From NCBI GenBank assembly GCA_943331345.2, contig CALQLF020000003.1, positions 1-64,000 on the forward strand: a DNA stretch of 64,000 nucleotides, given 5' to 3'. Under the pieces are notes generated by a model, which saw only the letters and a program-made list of their open reading frames with translations, ran no database searches and was not told the DNA's origin. Source of the DNA: Candidatus Planktophila lacus. GTDB taxonomy: Bacteria; Pseudomonadota; Gammaproteobacteria; Steroidobacterales; Steroidobacteraceae. Positions 1-10,007 of the stretch are shown here, piece after piece. Each line of letters begins with the position of its first letter. Positions within the stretch are counted from its first letter, which is position 1. Both the position numbers and the translations under genes were made by a program.

Positions 1-2787
1 CTACCGCGCCGCTTGGTGTTGTTCGGCACCACCCACGTGCCGCGGCAGTCCCTCGAAGCGGTAGCGGAATTAGCCAAGGTCAGTCAGGTGGTCATGGCGG
101 TGCCAAACCCTTGCCGGCACTATTGGGCAGACCTCTTGCCGGACCGGGAAATGCTGCGGGCGCCCTCGCGCCGCCATGCACCGCGTCCCGGCATGCCGGG
201 TGAGGGCGCGTCGCTGGCGCAGTTGGCTCCCCATGGTCATCCCTTGCTGGCCGGTTGGGGGCGCCAGTCGCGAGATTTCATCCGCCTGCTAGATGAATAC
301 GACAGTGCGGCCCAAAGTCGGGCCCGCTTCGACGACCGTCGCGTCGATCTCTTCGATGAGGGCGGCGTGGAACCCGGTGCGCCGTTGCTGGAGCAAGTAC
401 AAGCCCGCATCCGCGATCTGGTCCCGGTTGGCGAAAATCCGCCGCCGCCGCTGGCCGCCGCAGATCGGTCCATCGTTTTCCACATCGCCCACAACGCGCA
501 GCGCGAAGTGGAAATCCTGCACGACCAGCTGTTGCGTTTGTTCGCGGAAGGGCTGGCAGGAAAGCCGCTCGCGCCGCGTGAAGTCGTGGTGATGATGCCG
601 GATGTGGCGGCGTTTGAACCCGCCATTCGTTCGGTCTTCGGCCAGCACGAACGCACCGACGACCCGCGTCGCATTCCCTACCGCGTAGCGGATTTGCGTG
701 ACCGTGGACGCTCACCGTTGTTGGTCGCCGTGGAATGGCTGCTCGGTGCGCGCACGGAACGTTTCACACAGTCCAGTTTGCGCGCCTTGCTCGAGGTTCC
801 GGCGCTGCAAGCCCGTTTCGGGTTAGCGGCCAGCGATATCCCGTTGGTGGCCCGTTGGCTGGAAGACGCGCGCGTTCGCTGGGGGCTGCATAGCGCTCAG
901 CGTGAATCCCTTGGCCTCGGCGAGGCCGGTGAACAGAACACCTGGGAATTTGGTTTGCAGCGGTTGCTGCTGGGCTATGCCATTGGCGAGGGGCACCTGG
1001 AAGCTATCGAGGCCAGCACCGAAGTCGGTGGGCTCGAGGCTGCCTTGCTGGGGCCGGTAGCGGACCTCTTCGCTGCCATTGCGCAGTGGTGGGAACAGGC
1101 CCGTGTGAACCGCACACCCCGTGAGTGGGCGCTGGTGCTGCGTTCTCTGTTGCAGCAGTTGTTCAGTGCTTCTGGTGAACCAGACCGTGTCCTGTTGTTG
1201 GCGCTAGACGAAGCGCTCTCCACGTGGCTCGAGGCTTGCGAAGACGCGGGCTTCATCGAGTCCGTAGACCTCGATGTCGTTCGCGAGGCCTGGCTCGAAA
1301 CCGTCGACGACCCGGGCGTTGCCCGGCGCTTTCACGCGGGCGGCGTCACGTTCTGCACCCTGTTGCCGCTGCGTGCCGTCCCGTTCAAGGTGGTCTGCCT
1401 GCTCGGCATGAACGATGGCGACTATCCACGCCGTACTCTCCGGACGGACTTCGATCTCATGGCGCGCCCGCTCATGGCTCGCCCCGGCGACCGTTCCGGC
1501 CGCGATGACGACCGCCAACTCATGTTGGACGCCTTGCTGTCTTCGCGGCAGCAGTTGTATGTGAGCTGGGCCGGGCGCAGCCCGCGCGATGACAGCGAAC
1601 AGCCGCCCTCGGTGCTGGTGGCGCAGCTACGCGACTACCTCGCGGCGGTGTGGGGCCCGGCGGCTGTCGAAGAGCGCACCACGGTCCACCCCTTGCAGCC
1701 TTTCAGTCGGCGTTACTTTCTGGCCGGGAACCCGCAAGGCAGCAGCGCCGTGTTCACGTATGCGCGCGAATGGCGCGAGGCGTACCGCGCGGAGTGCGCG
1801 GCGGTGTTGGCGCCAGCAACCATGCCAGTAGTAGAGACCATGGGCGGAGTTGCCGCAGCTGCGGACCCCGTCCCCGTGGTGTCGCCCACGGCCGAGGAGC
1901 TCGCGCGGTTCCTGCAGAACCCCGTCCGTGAGTACTTCAAGTTGCGGCTTGGCGTTGCCTTTCCCCGGCTGGATGAAAACACGCCCGACGAAGAACCGTT
2001 TGTCGTGGGGGGTCTGGAAGGTTGGGGCCTCATGCAGGACGTGTTGCGTTCCGTGGAAACCCGGGTCAGTCGCGAACCGCTACCTGTGGTCTCCGGTGCA
2101 GTCGAGGACTGGGTTCAAGAGGAGTTGGGTCGCCTGCAGCGTGCGGGTCGCCTGCCCTTGGGCGCGCCCGGCGCAAACTTGCGTATCGCGCTGCAGTCTC
2201 GTCTGTCGTCCATGGTGGTTCGCTGGGTGCAAGCGCGACAGGCGGGTGAAGGTGCGCAACTGCTCGCCAGCCGTTTGTGCAACTCCAAGCGCAAATTGAA
2301 GCCCGAGAAGTTACTCGGTGCGTGGGTGGAGCTGCTGCAGGCCGGGCAAGCCGGGCAGCAATCGCCACAGCGTTTGGTGGCACCCGACGGCACGTTGTTG
2401 CTGAAGCCGCCCGCGGCGGAAACCTGCACTGCGGTGCTACAGGGGCTGGTCACGGCGCGTCAGGTGGGTCTGGCGGGTGCAGGTCCACTGCCGACAGCCA
2501 TCAAAACGGGTCTCGCCTTGCTGAAAGATGGCGACCCGGGTGTTGCTTACGAGGGCAATGGCTACGAGCAGCGCGGCGAAGTGGAAGATCCCTGCCTAGC
2601 GCGGCTCTATCCCGACTACGAATCCTTGCTGGAAGCCGGCCCGTCGCCCGTCGAGGACGTCTCCAGCTTTGCTTACTGGAGCCAGCAGCTCTATGGCGCG
2701 TTCAGCGCTTGGGCCGCCGAACAAGGAACGCTGGAAGACTATGCCGGCAGTGAAGCGGCGGTAACGGGAGGCGAAGCGGATGAGTGA
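1..2787 (+). CDS. recC: RecBCD enzyme subunit RecC (5' end outside window)
   Basis: RecC is the subunit of the RecBCD helicase-nuclease that holds the complex together and scans for Chi during double-strand break repair. The frame is open from base 1, so the gene begins upstream; 928 codons are visible, against roughly 1100 in known RecC proteins, so about the first 150-200 residues are missing. Stretches typical of the family are visible, for example CLLGMNDGDYPR in the inactive helicase-like half. The last codons overlap the recB start by 8 bases (2780-2787), which argues for translational coupling. The identity is also fixed by recB and recD directly downstream. The ptrA gene that separates recC from recB in E. 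coli is absent here. Confidence 0.93.
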   Translation, partial: LPRRLVLFGTTHVPRQSLEAVAELAKVSQVVMAVPNPCRHYWADLLPDREMLRAPSRRHAPRPGMPGEGASLAQLAPHGHPLLAGWGRQSRDFIRLLDEYDSAAQSRARFDDRRVDLFDEGGVEPGAPLLEQVQARIRDLVPVGENPPPPLAAADRSIVFHIAHNAQREVEILHDQLLRLFAEGLAGKPLAPREVVVMMPDVAAFEPAIRSVFGQHERTDDPRRIPYRVADLRDRGRSPLLVAVEWLLGARTERFTQSSLRALLEVPALQARFGLAASDIPLVARWLEDARVRWGLHSAQRESLGLGEAGEQNTWEFGLQRLLLGYAIGEGHLEAIEASTEVGGLEAALLGPVADLFAAIAQWWEQARVNRTPREWALVLRSLLQQLFSASGEPDRVLLLALDEALSTWLEACEDAGFIESVDLDVVREAWLETVDDPGVARRFHAGGVTFCTLLPLRAVPFKVVCLLGMNDGDYPRRTLRTDFDLMARPLMARPGDRSGRDDDRQLMLDALLSSRQQLYVSWAGRSPRDDSEQPPSVLVAQLRDYLAAVWGPAAVEERTTVHPLQPFSRRYFLAGNPQGSSAVFTYAREWREAYRAECAAVLAPATMPVVETMGGVAAAADPVPVVSPTAEELARFLQNPVREYFKLRLGVAFPRLDENTPDEEPFVVGGLEGWGLMQDVLRSVETRVSREPLPVVSGAVEDWVQEELGRLQRAGRLPLGAPGANLRIALQSRLSSMVVRWVQARQAGEGAQLLASRLCNSKRKLKPEKLLGAWVELLQAGQAGQQSPQRLVAPDGTLLLKPPAAETCTAVLQGLVTARQVGLAGAGPLPTAIKTGLALLKDGDPGVAYEGNGYEQRGEVEDPCLARLYPDYESLLEAGPSPVEDVSSFAYWSQQLYGAFSAWAAEQGTLEDYAGSEAAVTGGEADE

Positions 2788-5700
2788 TTCGCTCAACCCA
2801 GCGCTCGACCCGCTTACCTTGCCTCTACGCGGCACGCGCCTCATCGAGGCCAGTGCGGGCACCGGCAAGACGTTCACCATTGCCGCCTTGTATGTGCGGC
2901 TGGTGCTGGGCCATGGCGATACGGGGCTGCCCGCACTCCTGCCGTCGCAAGTGCTCGTCATGACGTTCACCAAAGCCGCCACGCGTGAACTTTCGCACCG
3001 CATTCGCTCGCGTCTGGTGGAGGCAGCAGCCTGCTTCCGTGGCGCGCAGCCGCCAGAGCGTTACGACGCCTTCCTGCAAAGCTTGCTGGCCGCTTACCCG
3101 GACCCTGCCAAGCGTGAAGAAGCCGCTTGGCGTTTGGCCAGTGCGGCGGAGTCGATGGACGAAGCGGCGGTGTTCACCATCGACGCTTGGTGCCAGCGCA
3201 TGTTGCGTGAACACGCCTTTGACAGCGGCTCGTTGTTCGACGAAGAACTGCAGCCCAACGAAACCGCGTTGCTGCTCGAGGCGGCCGCGGACTACTGGCG
3301 ACAGCAGGTTTATCCACTCGGCATCAAGGAAGCCGATTTGGTGCTCGGCAGCTTCGAGGATGTGGCCACTTTGGCATCCTCTTGTCGTGGGTTGCTGACG
3401 GAAGACTGGTCGGCAACGGAATACGCCACGCCGTTAAGTGAAAGGCTCGACACTTTCCTTGAAGAACGGCAGCAGCTCATCGAGGGCTGGCCGGAGCGTG
3501 TGCAGCGGTTGCGGGCTTGGGTAGCGGGCGTGGTGGAAGCCAAGCCTTACCCTTTCCACGGTACCAAGTTTGCCAGCCGTCACTTGCTGAAATGGCTTGG
3601 AGAATTGGAGTCGTGGATCGCGGCAGGCGGCATCAGTCGCCCAGCGAAGGACGCGAACTTGCGCCGGTTTACTACTGCATTTCTGGAGACGGTGCGCAAC
3701 GACAAGGTGTCTGCGGTTCCTTTGCCCCCGGAATGCGCAGAGTTGGATGAATTGCTGGCAGCCGTGGATGCTGTTGCCCCGCTGGACGCCCAAGTACGTG
3801 GGCACGCGGCGGCTTCGCTCGCGGCCCGCATGCAATGGCTGAAGCAGCAACAGCGCCGGTTTGGCTTTGCCGACTTGCTCGACCGCTTGCATGCAGCGCT
3901 CGGTACGCCGGGAACGGAAGCGGGCAAGGCCTTGCGCGACCGTATCCGCGCACAGTACCCGGTGGCTTTGGTGGATGAATTCCAGGACACCTCCCCACGG
4001 CAGCTCGCTATTTTCGACAAGGTCTACTGCCTGGAGGAGAACCGTCAAGACCGGGCCTTGTTACTCATCGGGGATCCGAAGCAGTCTATCTACGCGTTTC
4101 GTGGTGCGGACATCTACAGCTACCTTGAGGCGCGTAGCGCGACCGCGGGCCGCCACTACGCCCTGCCGACGAACTTCCGTTCCACAGCGCCCATGGTGGC
4201 AGCCGTCAACGCCTTGTTCAGCGAAGCAGAAGTACGTGAACCGCAAGGTGCTTTCAGGCTCGGCAGCGAGTCCGGGGCCGGCTTGCCGTTTGTCGCCGTA
4301 GGTGCGCGTGGGCGGCAGGAGACGCTGGTTTGCGTTCAAGATGGCTCGCCACAACCCGTAGTTCCACTCACTTTCTGCACCGATGACTTCTGCGAATCGC
4401 AACGCAAAAGCCGCCGTCGCTATGCAAGGCTCGGGGCTTTGCGTATTGCGGCGTGGTTGCATGGAGAAATGGCGGGGTTCCGCGCCGACACTCCTGAAGC
4501 GCCAACGGACGTGGCTCCCGTGCGCAGGCTGCGGCCTGCCGATATCGTGGTGCTGGTACGCACCGGCGTAGAAGCGGCCGTCATGCGTCGCGAGCTACGT
4601 CGGTTGGGTATTCAGTCGGCGTATCTCTCCGAAGGAGATTCCGTTTTTTCCACGCCGGAAGCCGCGGACTTGCTGCGCGTGTTGCAGGCCATTGCCTCGC
4701 CACGCGAAACGCGGCTGGCTCGTGCCGCCTTGGCTACCGGGCTGGTGGGGCGCCGTCTGGAAGAACTGCAGCGCCTTGCCGTCGATGAAGAAGCTTTCGA
4801 CGCCGCATGCACTAGCCTGCGCGATCTGCAGCAGGTATGGCAAACGCATGGTGTGTTGGCCATGGTGCGCGAAGCCTTGCATCTGTTCGGTGTGCCGGCC
4901 CGTTGGTTGGCAGCAACGGATGGCATGGGTGAGCGACGCTTGACGAATATGCTGCAACTAGGCGAGCTCTTGCAGGCGGCGAGCCAGCAGGTCGAAGGCG
5001 AAATGGCGCTGGTGCATTGGCTTTCGCTGCAGGTAGCGAACGGCGAAGCGGATACCCCCATGGGCGGTGCCGACGACCCGCAGCTACTGCGGCTGGAAAG
5101 CGATGCCGAACTGGTGCGTATCGTCACCATCCACAAATCGAAGGGGCTCGAATACCCGGTGGTGTTGCTGCCGTTTGCCACGCACCATCGTCCCGTCACC
5201 GCGCGCTTCACGAAGTTCGTGCGCACCCGGGTGGTCGAAAACGGCGTTGCGCTGCGACGGCTGGAGCTCGCACCCGATAGCAGGGCGCTGGAAGCTGCCG
5301 AGTTCGAGCGACAGCAGGAAGATTTGCGCTTGCTGTATGTGGCGCTCACGCGCGCTCGTCATGCGGTTTGGGTGGGCGCCCCCACGCTCTGTTTCGGCAA
5401 TAGTCCAAAGTGTGTGTGGGCGGGCAGTGCGCTCGGCTACCTGCTCCACGCGAGTGAACCCACGAAGGCAGAGTCGTGCGTCGAGGCCGTGAAGTCCTTC
5501 GCGGCGCGGCATGCGGACGTGGCCGTGGAAACGCCTGCTGCGGTAGAGGAACGGGTGCCGCTGGCCGTGGAGCTCGAGGCGGTTTCAAGCGCGAGTGCCC
5601 TGGTGCCAGCGCTACCGTATACCGCGGAATTCGAACGCTATTGGACCCTCCATAGTTATTCCGGTTTGGTGCGTAGCGCGCATGGCCCTTCGCATGCCGC

Positions 5701-6616
5701 TGGCGCGTCCGCTGTTGCTGCCGCCGCGCCTTCGCCCGATACGGATTCGCGGGCTCGGGAACGCCGCAACGACGAACCTGAAGAAGGGCCGCGCGTCGCG
5801 CCGTCGCCGGGCACTGGGGATGCACCCGTCTTGGCATTGCTTCCTGCGCGCCATCGGTTCCCGGCCGGTGCCGTGCACGGCGATTTTCTGCACAAGCAGC
5901 TCGAGTGGTTGGCGGCAGAAAACTTCGCGCTTGGCAGTGGCAGCGAACAGGCCGCGGCGGTGCAGCGCGAACTGGTGGCGCGCTGCGAACGCACGGCATG
6001 GCGTGAGCACTCCGCGGATGTCGTCGAACTGTTGAGCGCGGTGGTGTCGTCGCCGTTGCCCGTATCGAGCAACCCTATGTCGACCAACCCTGCGTCGACC
6101 ACGCCCGTGACATTGGCGCAGCTGTCGCAGACGGTTCCCGAGATGGAATTCTGGATGCCCGCGGATGGCCTAGTGCCTACCGAAATCGACCAGCTCTGTA
6201 CACGCCATATCTTGCCGGGGCTGGAGCGTTCCGCCTTGTCTGGCGTCGCGCTGCGCGGTTTGCTGAAGGGCGTGATGGACCTGGTGTTCGAACACGAAGG
6301 CCGCTATTGGGTGTTGGACTACAAGTCCAACCGGCTCGGTGCCGACGATGCGGCTTACACGCCCGCGGCGATGGACGAGGCGATTGCCAAGCACCGCTAT
6401 GACGTGCAGGCGGTGTTGTACCTCTTGGCCTTGCACCGGCAACTGCAAGCGAGGCTCGGCGCGGCTTATCGCCCGAAGGAGCAGTTGGGGGGTGCCATCT
6501 ACTTGTTCCTGCGTGGCACGGCCGGAACTGCCCATGGCTGCGCCACCATCACCCCGCCTTGGGAGGTGTTGGAGGCGCTCGAGCGTCGCTTGCCGGCGGT
6601 AGGGAGCGGGCCATGA
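2780..6616 (+). CDS. recB: RecBCD enzyme subunit RecB (helicase/nuclease)
   Basis: RecB is the 3'-5' helicase and the only nuclease of RecBCD, resecting DNA ends and loading RecA. The protein has 1278 residues, about 100 more than E. coli RecB. It shows a UvrD-type Walker A at residues 24-31 (ASAGTGKT), the DEFQDTSPRQL Walker B, the GDPKQSIYAFRGAD motif, IHKSKGLEYPV and LLYVALTRARHAVW. The C-terminal nuclease domain has the GVMDLVFE and DYKSN motifs near residues 1160-1185, so it should be active. A low-complexity Ala/Pro/Ser stretch and a repeated SNPMSTNPASTTP-type linker precede the nuclease. The start overlaps recC and the stop overlaps recD (ATGA at 6613-6616). Confidence 0.96.
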   Translation: MSDSLNPALDPLTLPLRGTRLIEASAGTGKTFTIAALYVRLVLGHGDTGLPALLPSQVLVMTFTKAATRELSHRIRSRLVEAAACFRGAQPPERYDAFLQSLLAAYPDPAKREEAAWRLASAAESMDEAAVFTIDAWCQRMLREHAFDSGSLFDEELQPNETALLLEAAADYWRQQVYPLGIKEADLVLGSFEDVATLASSCRGLLTEDWSATEYATPLSERLDTFLEERQQLIEGWPERVQRLRAWVAGVVEAKPYPFHGTKFASRHLLKWLGELESWIAAGGISRPAKDANLRRFTTAFLETVRNDKVSAVPLPPECAELDELLAAVDAVAPLDAQVRGHAAASLAARMQWLKQQQRRFGFADLLDRLHAALGTPGTEAGKALRDRIRAQYPVALVDEFQDTSPRQLAIFDKVYCLEENRQDRALLLIGDPKQSIYAFRGADIYSYLEARSATAGRHYALPTNFRSTAPMVAAVNALFSEAEVREPQGAFRLGSESGAGLPFVAVGARGRQETLVCVQDGSPQPVVPLTFCTDDFCESQRKSRRRYARLGALRIAAWLHGEMAGFRADTPEAPTDVAPVRRLRPADIVVLVRTGVEAAVMRRELRRLGIQSAYLSEGDSVFSTPEAADLLRVLQAIASPRETRLARAALATGLVGRRLEELQRLAVDEEAFDAACTSLRDLQQVWQTHGVLAMVREALHLFGVPARWLAATDGMGERRLTNMLQLGELLQAASQQVEGEMALVHWLSLQVANGEADTPMGGADDPQLLRLESDAELVRIVTIHKSKGLEYPVVLLPFATHHRPVTARFTKFVRTRVVENGVALRRLELAPDSRALEAAEFERQQEDLRLLYVALTRARHAVWVGAPTLCFGNSPKCVWAGSALGYLLHASEPTKAESCVEAVKSFAARHADVAVETPAAVEERVPLAVELEAVSSASALVPALPYTAEFERYWTLHSYSGLVRSAHGPSHAAGASAVAAAAPSPDTDSRARERRNDEPEEGPRVAPSPGTGDAPVLALLPARHRFPAGAVHGDFLHKQLEWLAAENFALGSGSEQAAAVQRELVARCERTAWREHSADVVELLSAVVSSPLPVSSNPMSTNPASTTPVTLAQLSQTVPEMEFWMPADGLVPTEIDQLCTRHILPGLERSALSGVALRGLLKGVMDLVFEHEGRYWVLDYKSNRLGADDAAYTPAAMDEAIAKHRYDVQAVLYLLALHRQLQARLGAAYRPKEQLGGAIYLFLRGTAGTAHGCATITPPWEVLEALERRLPAVGSGP

Positions 6617-8583
6617 ATACTGTCTGGCTGAATTCCGAAGCGCAGGCCGTGTTGGCTCGGCTGGAAAGCTGGCGGGAGCGTGGTTGGCTGCGGCGCTTGG
6701 ATGTGGCCTTCGCGCGTTTCATGGCAGCGCTGCCTGGCCAATGTCCTCCGGAGGGCGGTGCACTGGCGCCCGCCGCACCGCTGCCCTTGTTGTTGGCATC
6801 GGCGCTGTTATCGAAGCTGGAAGGCCGTGGACACTGTTGCTTGCCCCTGCAGGAACTGGTTGACGGCAGCGGTGAGTTGCTCGGTTTCGAGCCGGAGGCC
6901 TTGGCGGAATTGCGCGCTTGGTGGTCCGCGCTCACCGCCGCCAACCCCGCTTGGTACGAACACTGGCTGGTGGACGCCGCGCCGGAGTTGCTGCCCGCAG
7001 GGAGTGCTGCAGTGGCCCCTTTGGTTTGGCGTCATGGTCGGCTTTACCTGCGCCGTTTCTGGAATGGCGAGCGGCGCGTGGCACAAGACCTCTTGGCCCG
7101 CGCGAGTGCGCGCCAAGAGTGGTCGGCGGCACAGCAAGCGTTGAAGGAAGAATGGCTTCCGCGCTTGTTCCCGCCAGTACAAGGCGAAACCGATTGGCAG
7201 CGTGAAGCCTGCGAAGTGGGCTTGGGCGGCAGGGTGGTGCTCATCACCGGTGGTCCTGGTACCGGCAAGACGTATACCGCCGCGCGGCTTTATACGCTGC
7301 TGCAGTTGCTGCACGGGCACGCCGAAGGTGCGCCTCTCCGGGTTGCCCTCGCGGCACCGACGGGCAAAGCGGCGGGCCGTCTTCACCAGTCCATCGCCAA
7401 GGCGCTGGGCGAACTGGCACGGCAGTTTGGCGAAGCCTTGCCCGTGTCCGTGCGTGCGGAGCAGCTGCCGGCCGCGCAAACCCTGCACCGGTTGCTGGGG
7501 GCGCGTCCGGATACCCGCGCCTTCAAGCGAGATGCGGGGCACCCCATCGATTGCGATGTGCTCTTCATCGACGAAGCGTCGATGGTGGATTTGGAAATGA
7601 TGGATGCGGTGCTTGCGGCCTTGCCGGCCACCGCGCTGCTGGTGTTGCTGGGAGATCCGGACCAGCTCGAGAGCGTGGAGGCCGGTGCCGTACTGGCGGA
7701 CTTGTGCGCGGCGCCGGCCGGTTCACCTTTGCACGCGCGTGTGGTGAAGTTGCAGCGAAGCCTGCGTTTTTCCAAGCCCATCGGAACTTTGGCGGCGGCC
7801 ATCAATGCCGGCGACAGCGCCGCTGTGTGGGCGGCTCTCCAGAGCGACCCGGCGACGCAGTGTCTGGCCCGGGCCACGCCTTCTCAGGTCGTGGCTCAAG
7901 TGGTGCCGCAGGGTGGAATGCTGGAGGTGCCAGCGCTGGTATCGCGGGCTACGCCAGTAGCCCCCGATAGCACGGCGATGCATTCTTCGGGCTACTTGGC
8001 CTACGCCCAGTGGCTCCAAGCTCGCCCTGCCAAGGCGGAAGACTTCAAGCCTTGGGCGCGCGAATTGTTGCGGCAGTTCGATACTTGCCGCGTGTTGTGT
8101 GCGGTCCGGGAAGGTGCCTGGGGTGTGGAGGGCTTGAACGCGGCTATCGAGCAGGCTCTCGCGCAGCAGGGGCTCATCAATCCTTCTGGCGACTGGTATG
8201 AGGGCCGCCCGGTCATGGTGACGCGCAACGACTCTTCCGTTGGCGTTGCCAACGGCGATGTGGGCCTTGTGCTGCGCTCGCCTGAAGGTGGTTGGCGCGC
8301 GTGGTTTGCGGAGGGCGACAGCGTGCGCTCCGTTGGCACTTCGCGTCTTGCCGACGTGCAAACGGCGTTCGCGCTCACCATCCACAAAAGTCAGGGTTCC
8401 GAGTTCCGGCAAGTGGTAGTGGCGCTGGGGCCGGAGCCTTCGCAGCACTTGACGCGTGAACTGCTTTATACCGCTGTCACGCGGGCAAGCCAGCGCGTCA
8501 CGGTGGTGGCTGGCACAGCTGCCGTGGTGGAAGCTGCCGTAGAGCGGCGCACGTTACGGGCAGGCGGACTGGAGTTGGGGTAA
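6613..8583 (+). CDS. recD: RecBCD enzyme subunit RecD (5'-3' helicase)
   Basis: RecD is the fast 5'-3' superfamily 1 helicase of RecBCD. The ATG at 6613 overlaps the recB stop in an ATGA and is preferred over an in-frame start 18 codons upstream inside recB. The protein has 656 residues; known RecD is about 610. Seen in sequence: Walker A GGPGTGKT at residues 213-220, FIDEASMVDLEMM near 320, LLGDPDQLESVEAGAVL just after, and IHKSQGSEF near the C-terminus, followed by LLYTAVTRA. All helicase motifs are intact. It is the last gene of the recCBD operon; about 100 bp separate it from the next gene, which has its own candidate promoter. Confidence 0.96.
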   Translation: MNTVWLNSEAQAVLARLESWRERGWLRRLDVAFARFMAALPGQCPPEGGALAPAAPLPLLLASALLSKLEGRGHCCLPLQELVDGSGELLGFEPEALAELRAWWSALTAANPAWYEHWLVDAAPELLPAGSAAVAPLVWRHGRLYLRRFWNGERRVAQDLLARASARQEWSAAQQALKEEWLPRLFPPVQGETDWQREACEVGLGGRVVLITGGPGTGKTYTAARLYTLLQLLHGHAEGAPLRVALAAPTGKAAGRLHQSIAKALGELARQFGEALPVSVRAEQLPAAQTLHRLLGARPDTRAFKRDAGHPIDCDVLFIDEASMVDLEMMDAVLAALPATALLVLLGDPDQLESVEAGAVLADLCAAPAGSPLHARVVKLQRSLRFSKPIGTLAAAINAGDSAAVWAALQSDPATQCLARATPSQVVAQVVPQGGMLEVPALVSRATPVAPDSTAMHSSGYLAYAQWLQARPAKAEDFKPWARELLRQFDTCRVLCAVREGAWGVEGLNAAIEQALAQQGLINPSGDWYEGRPVMVTRNDSSVGVANGDVGLVLRSPEGGWRAWFAEGDSVRSVGTSRLADVQTAFALTIHKSQGSEFRQVVVALGPEPSQHLTRELLYTAVTRASQRVTVVAGTAAVVEAAVERRTLRAGGLELG

Positions 8584-8620
8584 GAGACAGCAATGCCAAG
8601 CCTACGGCCCACGCATTGAC

Positions 8621-8649
8621 TTGACCTACCCAGAGTGCGGGCATACGGT
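8621..8649 (+). promoter_or_regulatory. Putative sigma-70 promoter of the M20 hydrolase gene
   Basis: TTGACC at 8621-8626 and TACGGT at 8644-8649 are separated by 17 bases, about 40 bp before the hydrolase start. The -35 is good and the -10 is poor, so this is only a candidate. It lies in the 104-bp gap between recD and the next gene. Confidence 0.3.
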
Positions 8650-8687
8650 GCAAGCTCCAGTTTCAGTTGGTTTCGTCCGGAGTTGTC

Positions 8688-9989
8688 ATGCGCTTTTCGC
8701 CCGCTTTGCTCGCCGTCGCTGCCGCTTGCGGTTTGTTGCCCGCCACGGCGGCCACACTCCACACGGACATTCAACAACGTGCGGCGCAAGTAGAGCCGAA
8801 GGTCATCGCCTGGCGCCATGACATTCACCAGCACCCGGAGCTGGGTAACCGTGAAACCCGAACCGCGGCGCTGGTAGCCGAGCAGTTGCGGTCGCTGAAA
8901 TTCGACGAAGTGCGCACCGGGGTGGCGCATACGGGCGTCGTCGGCGTCCTGAAGGGCGGGCTGCCCGGGCCCGTGGTGGCTTTGCGTGCGGACATGGACG
9001 CGCTGCCGGTGACGGAACCTGCAGGCTTGCCGTTCGCTTCCACGGTGCGCACAGAGTATGGCGGGCAGCAAGTAGGTGTCATGCATGCCTGCGGCCACGA
9101 TGCGCATACCGCCATGCTGATGGGCGCGGCGGAAGTGCTCGCCGGCATGCGGGCGAAGCTGCGTGGCACGGTGGTGTTCCTGTTCCAGCCGGCGGAAGAA
9201 GGCCCGCCGCTCGGGGAGGACGGCGGTGCCGCCATGATGGTGAAGGAAGGCGCGCTGGACCATCCGCCGGTTCAGGCCGTGTTTGGATTGCATGTCATGC
9301 CGCGGGTTTCTGGCACGCTGGCTTATCGTTCAGGCGGTGCCATGGCTGGCGCGCGCATGTTCCGCATCAAGGTGAAAGGCCAGCAGACCCATGGCGCCAT
9401 GCCTTGGGCCGGCAAGGACCCGGTCATCACTGCTGCGCAGATCATCACCGCGCTGCAGTTCATTCCCTCGCGGCAAGTGGACCTCACCAAGGGCCCGGCG
9501 CTCATCAGTGTGGGCTCCGTACATGGCGGCATCCGCAGCAACATCATTCCGGAAGAGGTGGTGCTGGAAGGCACCATCCGTAGCCTGGACCCGGCGCAAA
9601 TGGTTGACATGGAGCAGCGCCTCGAACGCACCGCGACCAATATCGCCGCAGCCTCCGGGCTCACAGCCGAGGTGCAGGTTTACGGCGGCGCACCGGTGAC
9701 CTTCAACGACCCGGCCTTGGTGGACCGCATGCTGCCCTCGCTACGTCGGGCGGAAGTGGGTGCTACGGCGGTGAAGGAAGCAGTGCCGGGTTTGGTGGCG
9801 GAAGACTTCGCCGTCTATCAGGAAAAAGTGCCGGGGTTCTTCTTTTTCCTGGGCGTGAACCCGCCAGGGTTGAGCGAAGCCGATGCCGCGGCCAACCACT
9901 CGCCGTTGTTCAAAGTGGACGACGCGGCGTTGAAGGTGGGCGTGGCTGCGCTCGCGACGGTGGCCGTCGACTACTTGGGCGCGAAGTAG
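8688..9989 (+). CDS. Exported M20-family amidohydrolase (carboxypeptidase-like)
   Basis: Metal-dependent amidohydrolase of the M20D group (hippurate hydrolase, N-acyl-amino-acid or IAA-conjugate hydrolase relatives), which cleaves N-acyl or peptide amide bonds; the substrate cannot be read from sequence. ATG 8688 is chosen over an upstream GTG at 8667 because GGAG sits about 7 bases before it and it yields a clean signal peptide (MRFSPALLAVAAACGLL, then PATAA), so the enzyme is probably periplasmic. Metal-ligand regions are present: RADMDALPV near residue 102, MHACGHDAH near 131-140 and FQPAEEGP near 170. The length of 433 residues is normal. It stands alone, downstream of recD and convergent with the RIO kinase gene. 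Confidence 0.88.
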   Translation: MRFSPALLAVAAACGLLPATAATLHTDIQQRAAQVEPKVIAWRHDIHQHPELGNRETRTAALVAEQLRSLKFDEVRTGVAHTGVVGVLKGGLPGPVVALRADMDALPVTEPAGLPFASTVRTEYGGQQVGVMHACGHDAHTAMLMGAAEVLAGMRAKLRGTVVFLFQPAEEGPPLGEDGGAAMMVKEGALDHPPVQAVFGLHVMPRVSGTLAYRSGGAMAGARMFRIKVKGQQTHGAMPWAGKDPVITAAQIITALQFIPSRQVDLTKGPALISVGSVHGGIRSNIIPEEVVLEGTIRSLDPAQMVDMEQRLERTATNIAAASGLTAEVQVYGGAPVTFNDPALVDRMLPSLRRAEVGATAVKEAVPGLVAEDFAVYQEKVPGFFFFLGVNPPGLSEADAAANHSPLFKVDDAALKVGVAALATVAVDYLGAK

Positions 9990-10007
9990 CGCGCCCGGGT
10001 TCCGCTC

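Noticed and set aside
2780-8583. A ptrA protease gene expected between recC and recB
   Set aside because: The genes overlap directly, so ptrA is not here; this order is common outside the enteric bacteria and is not odd.
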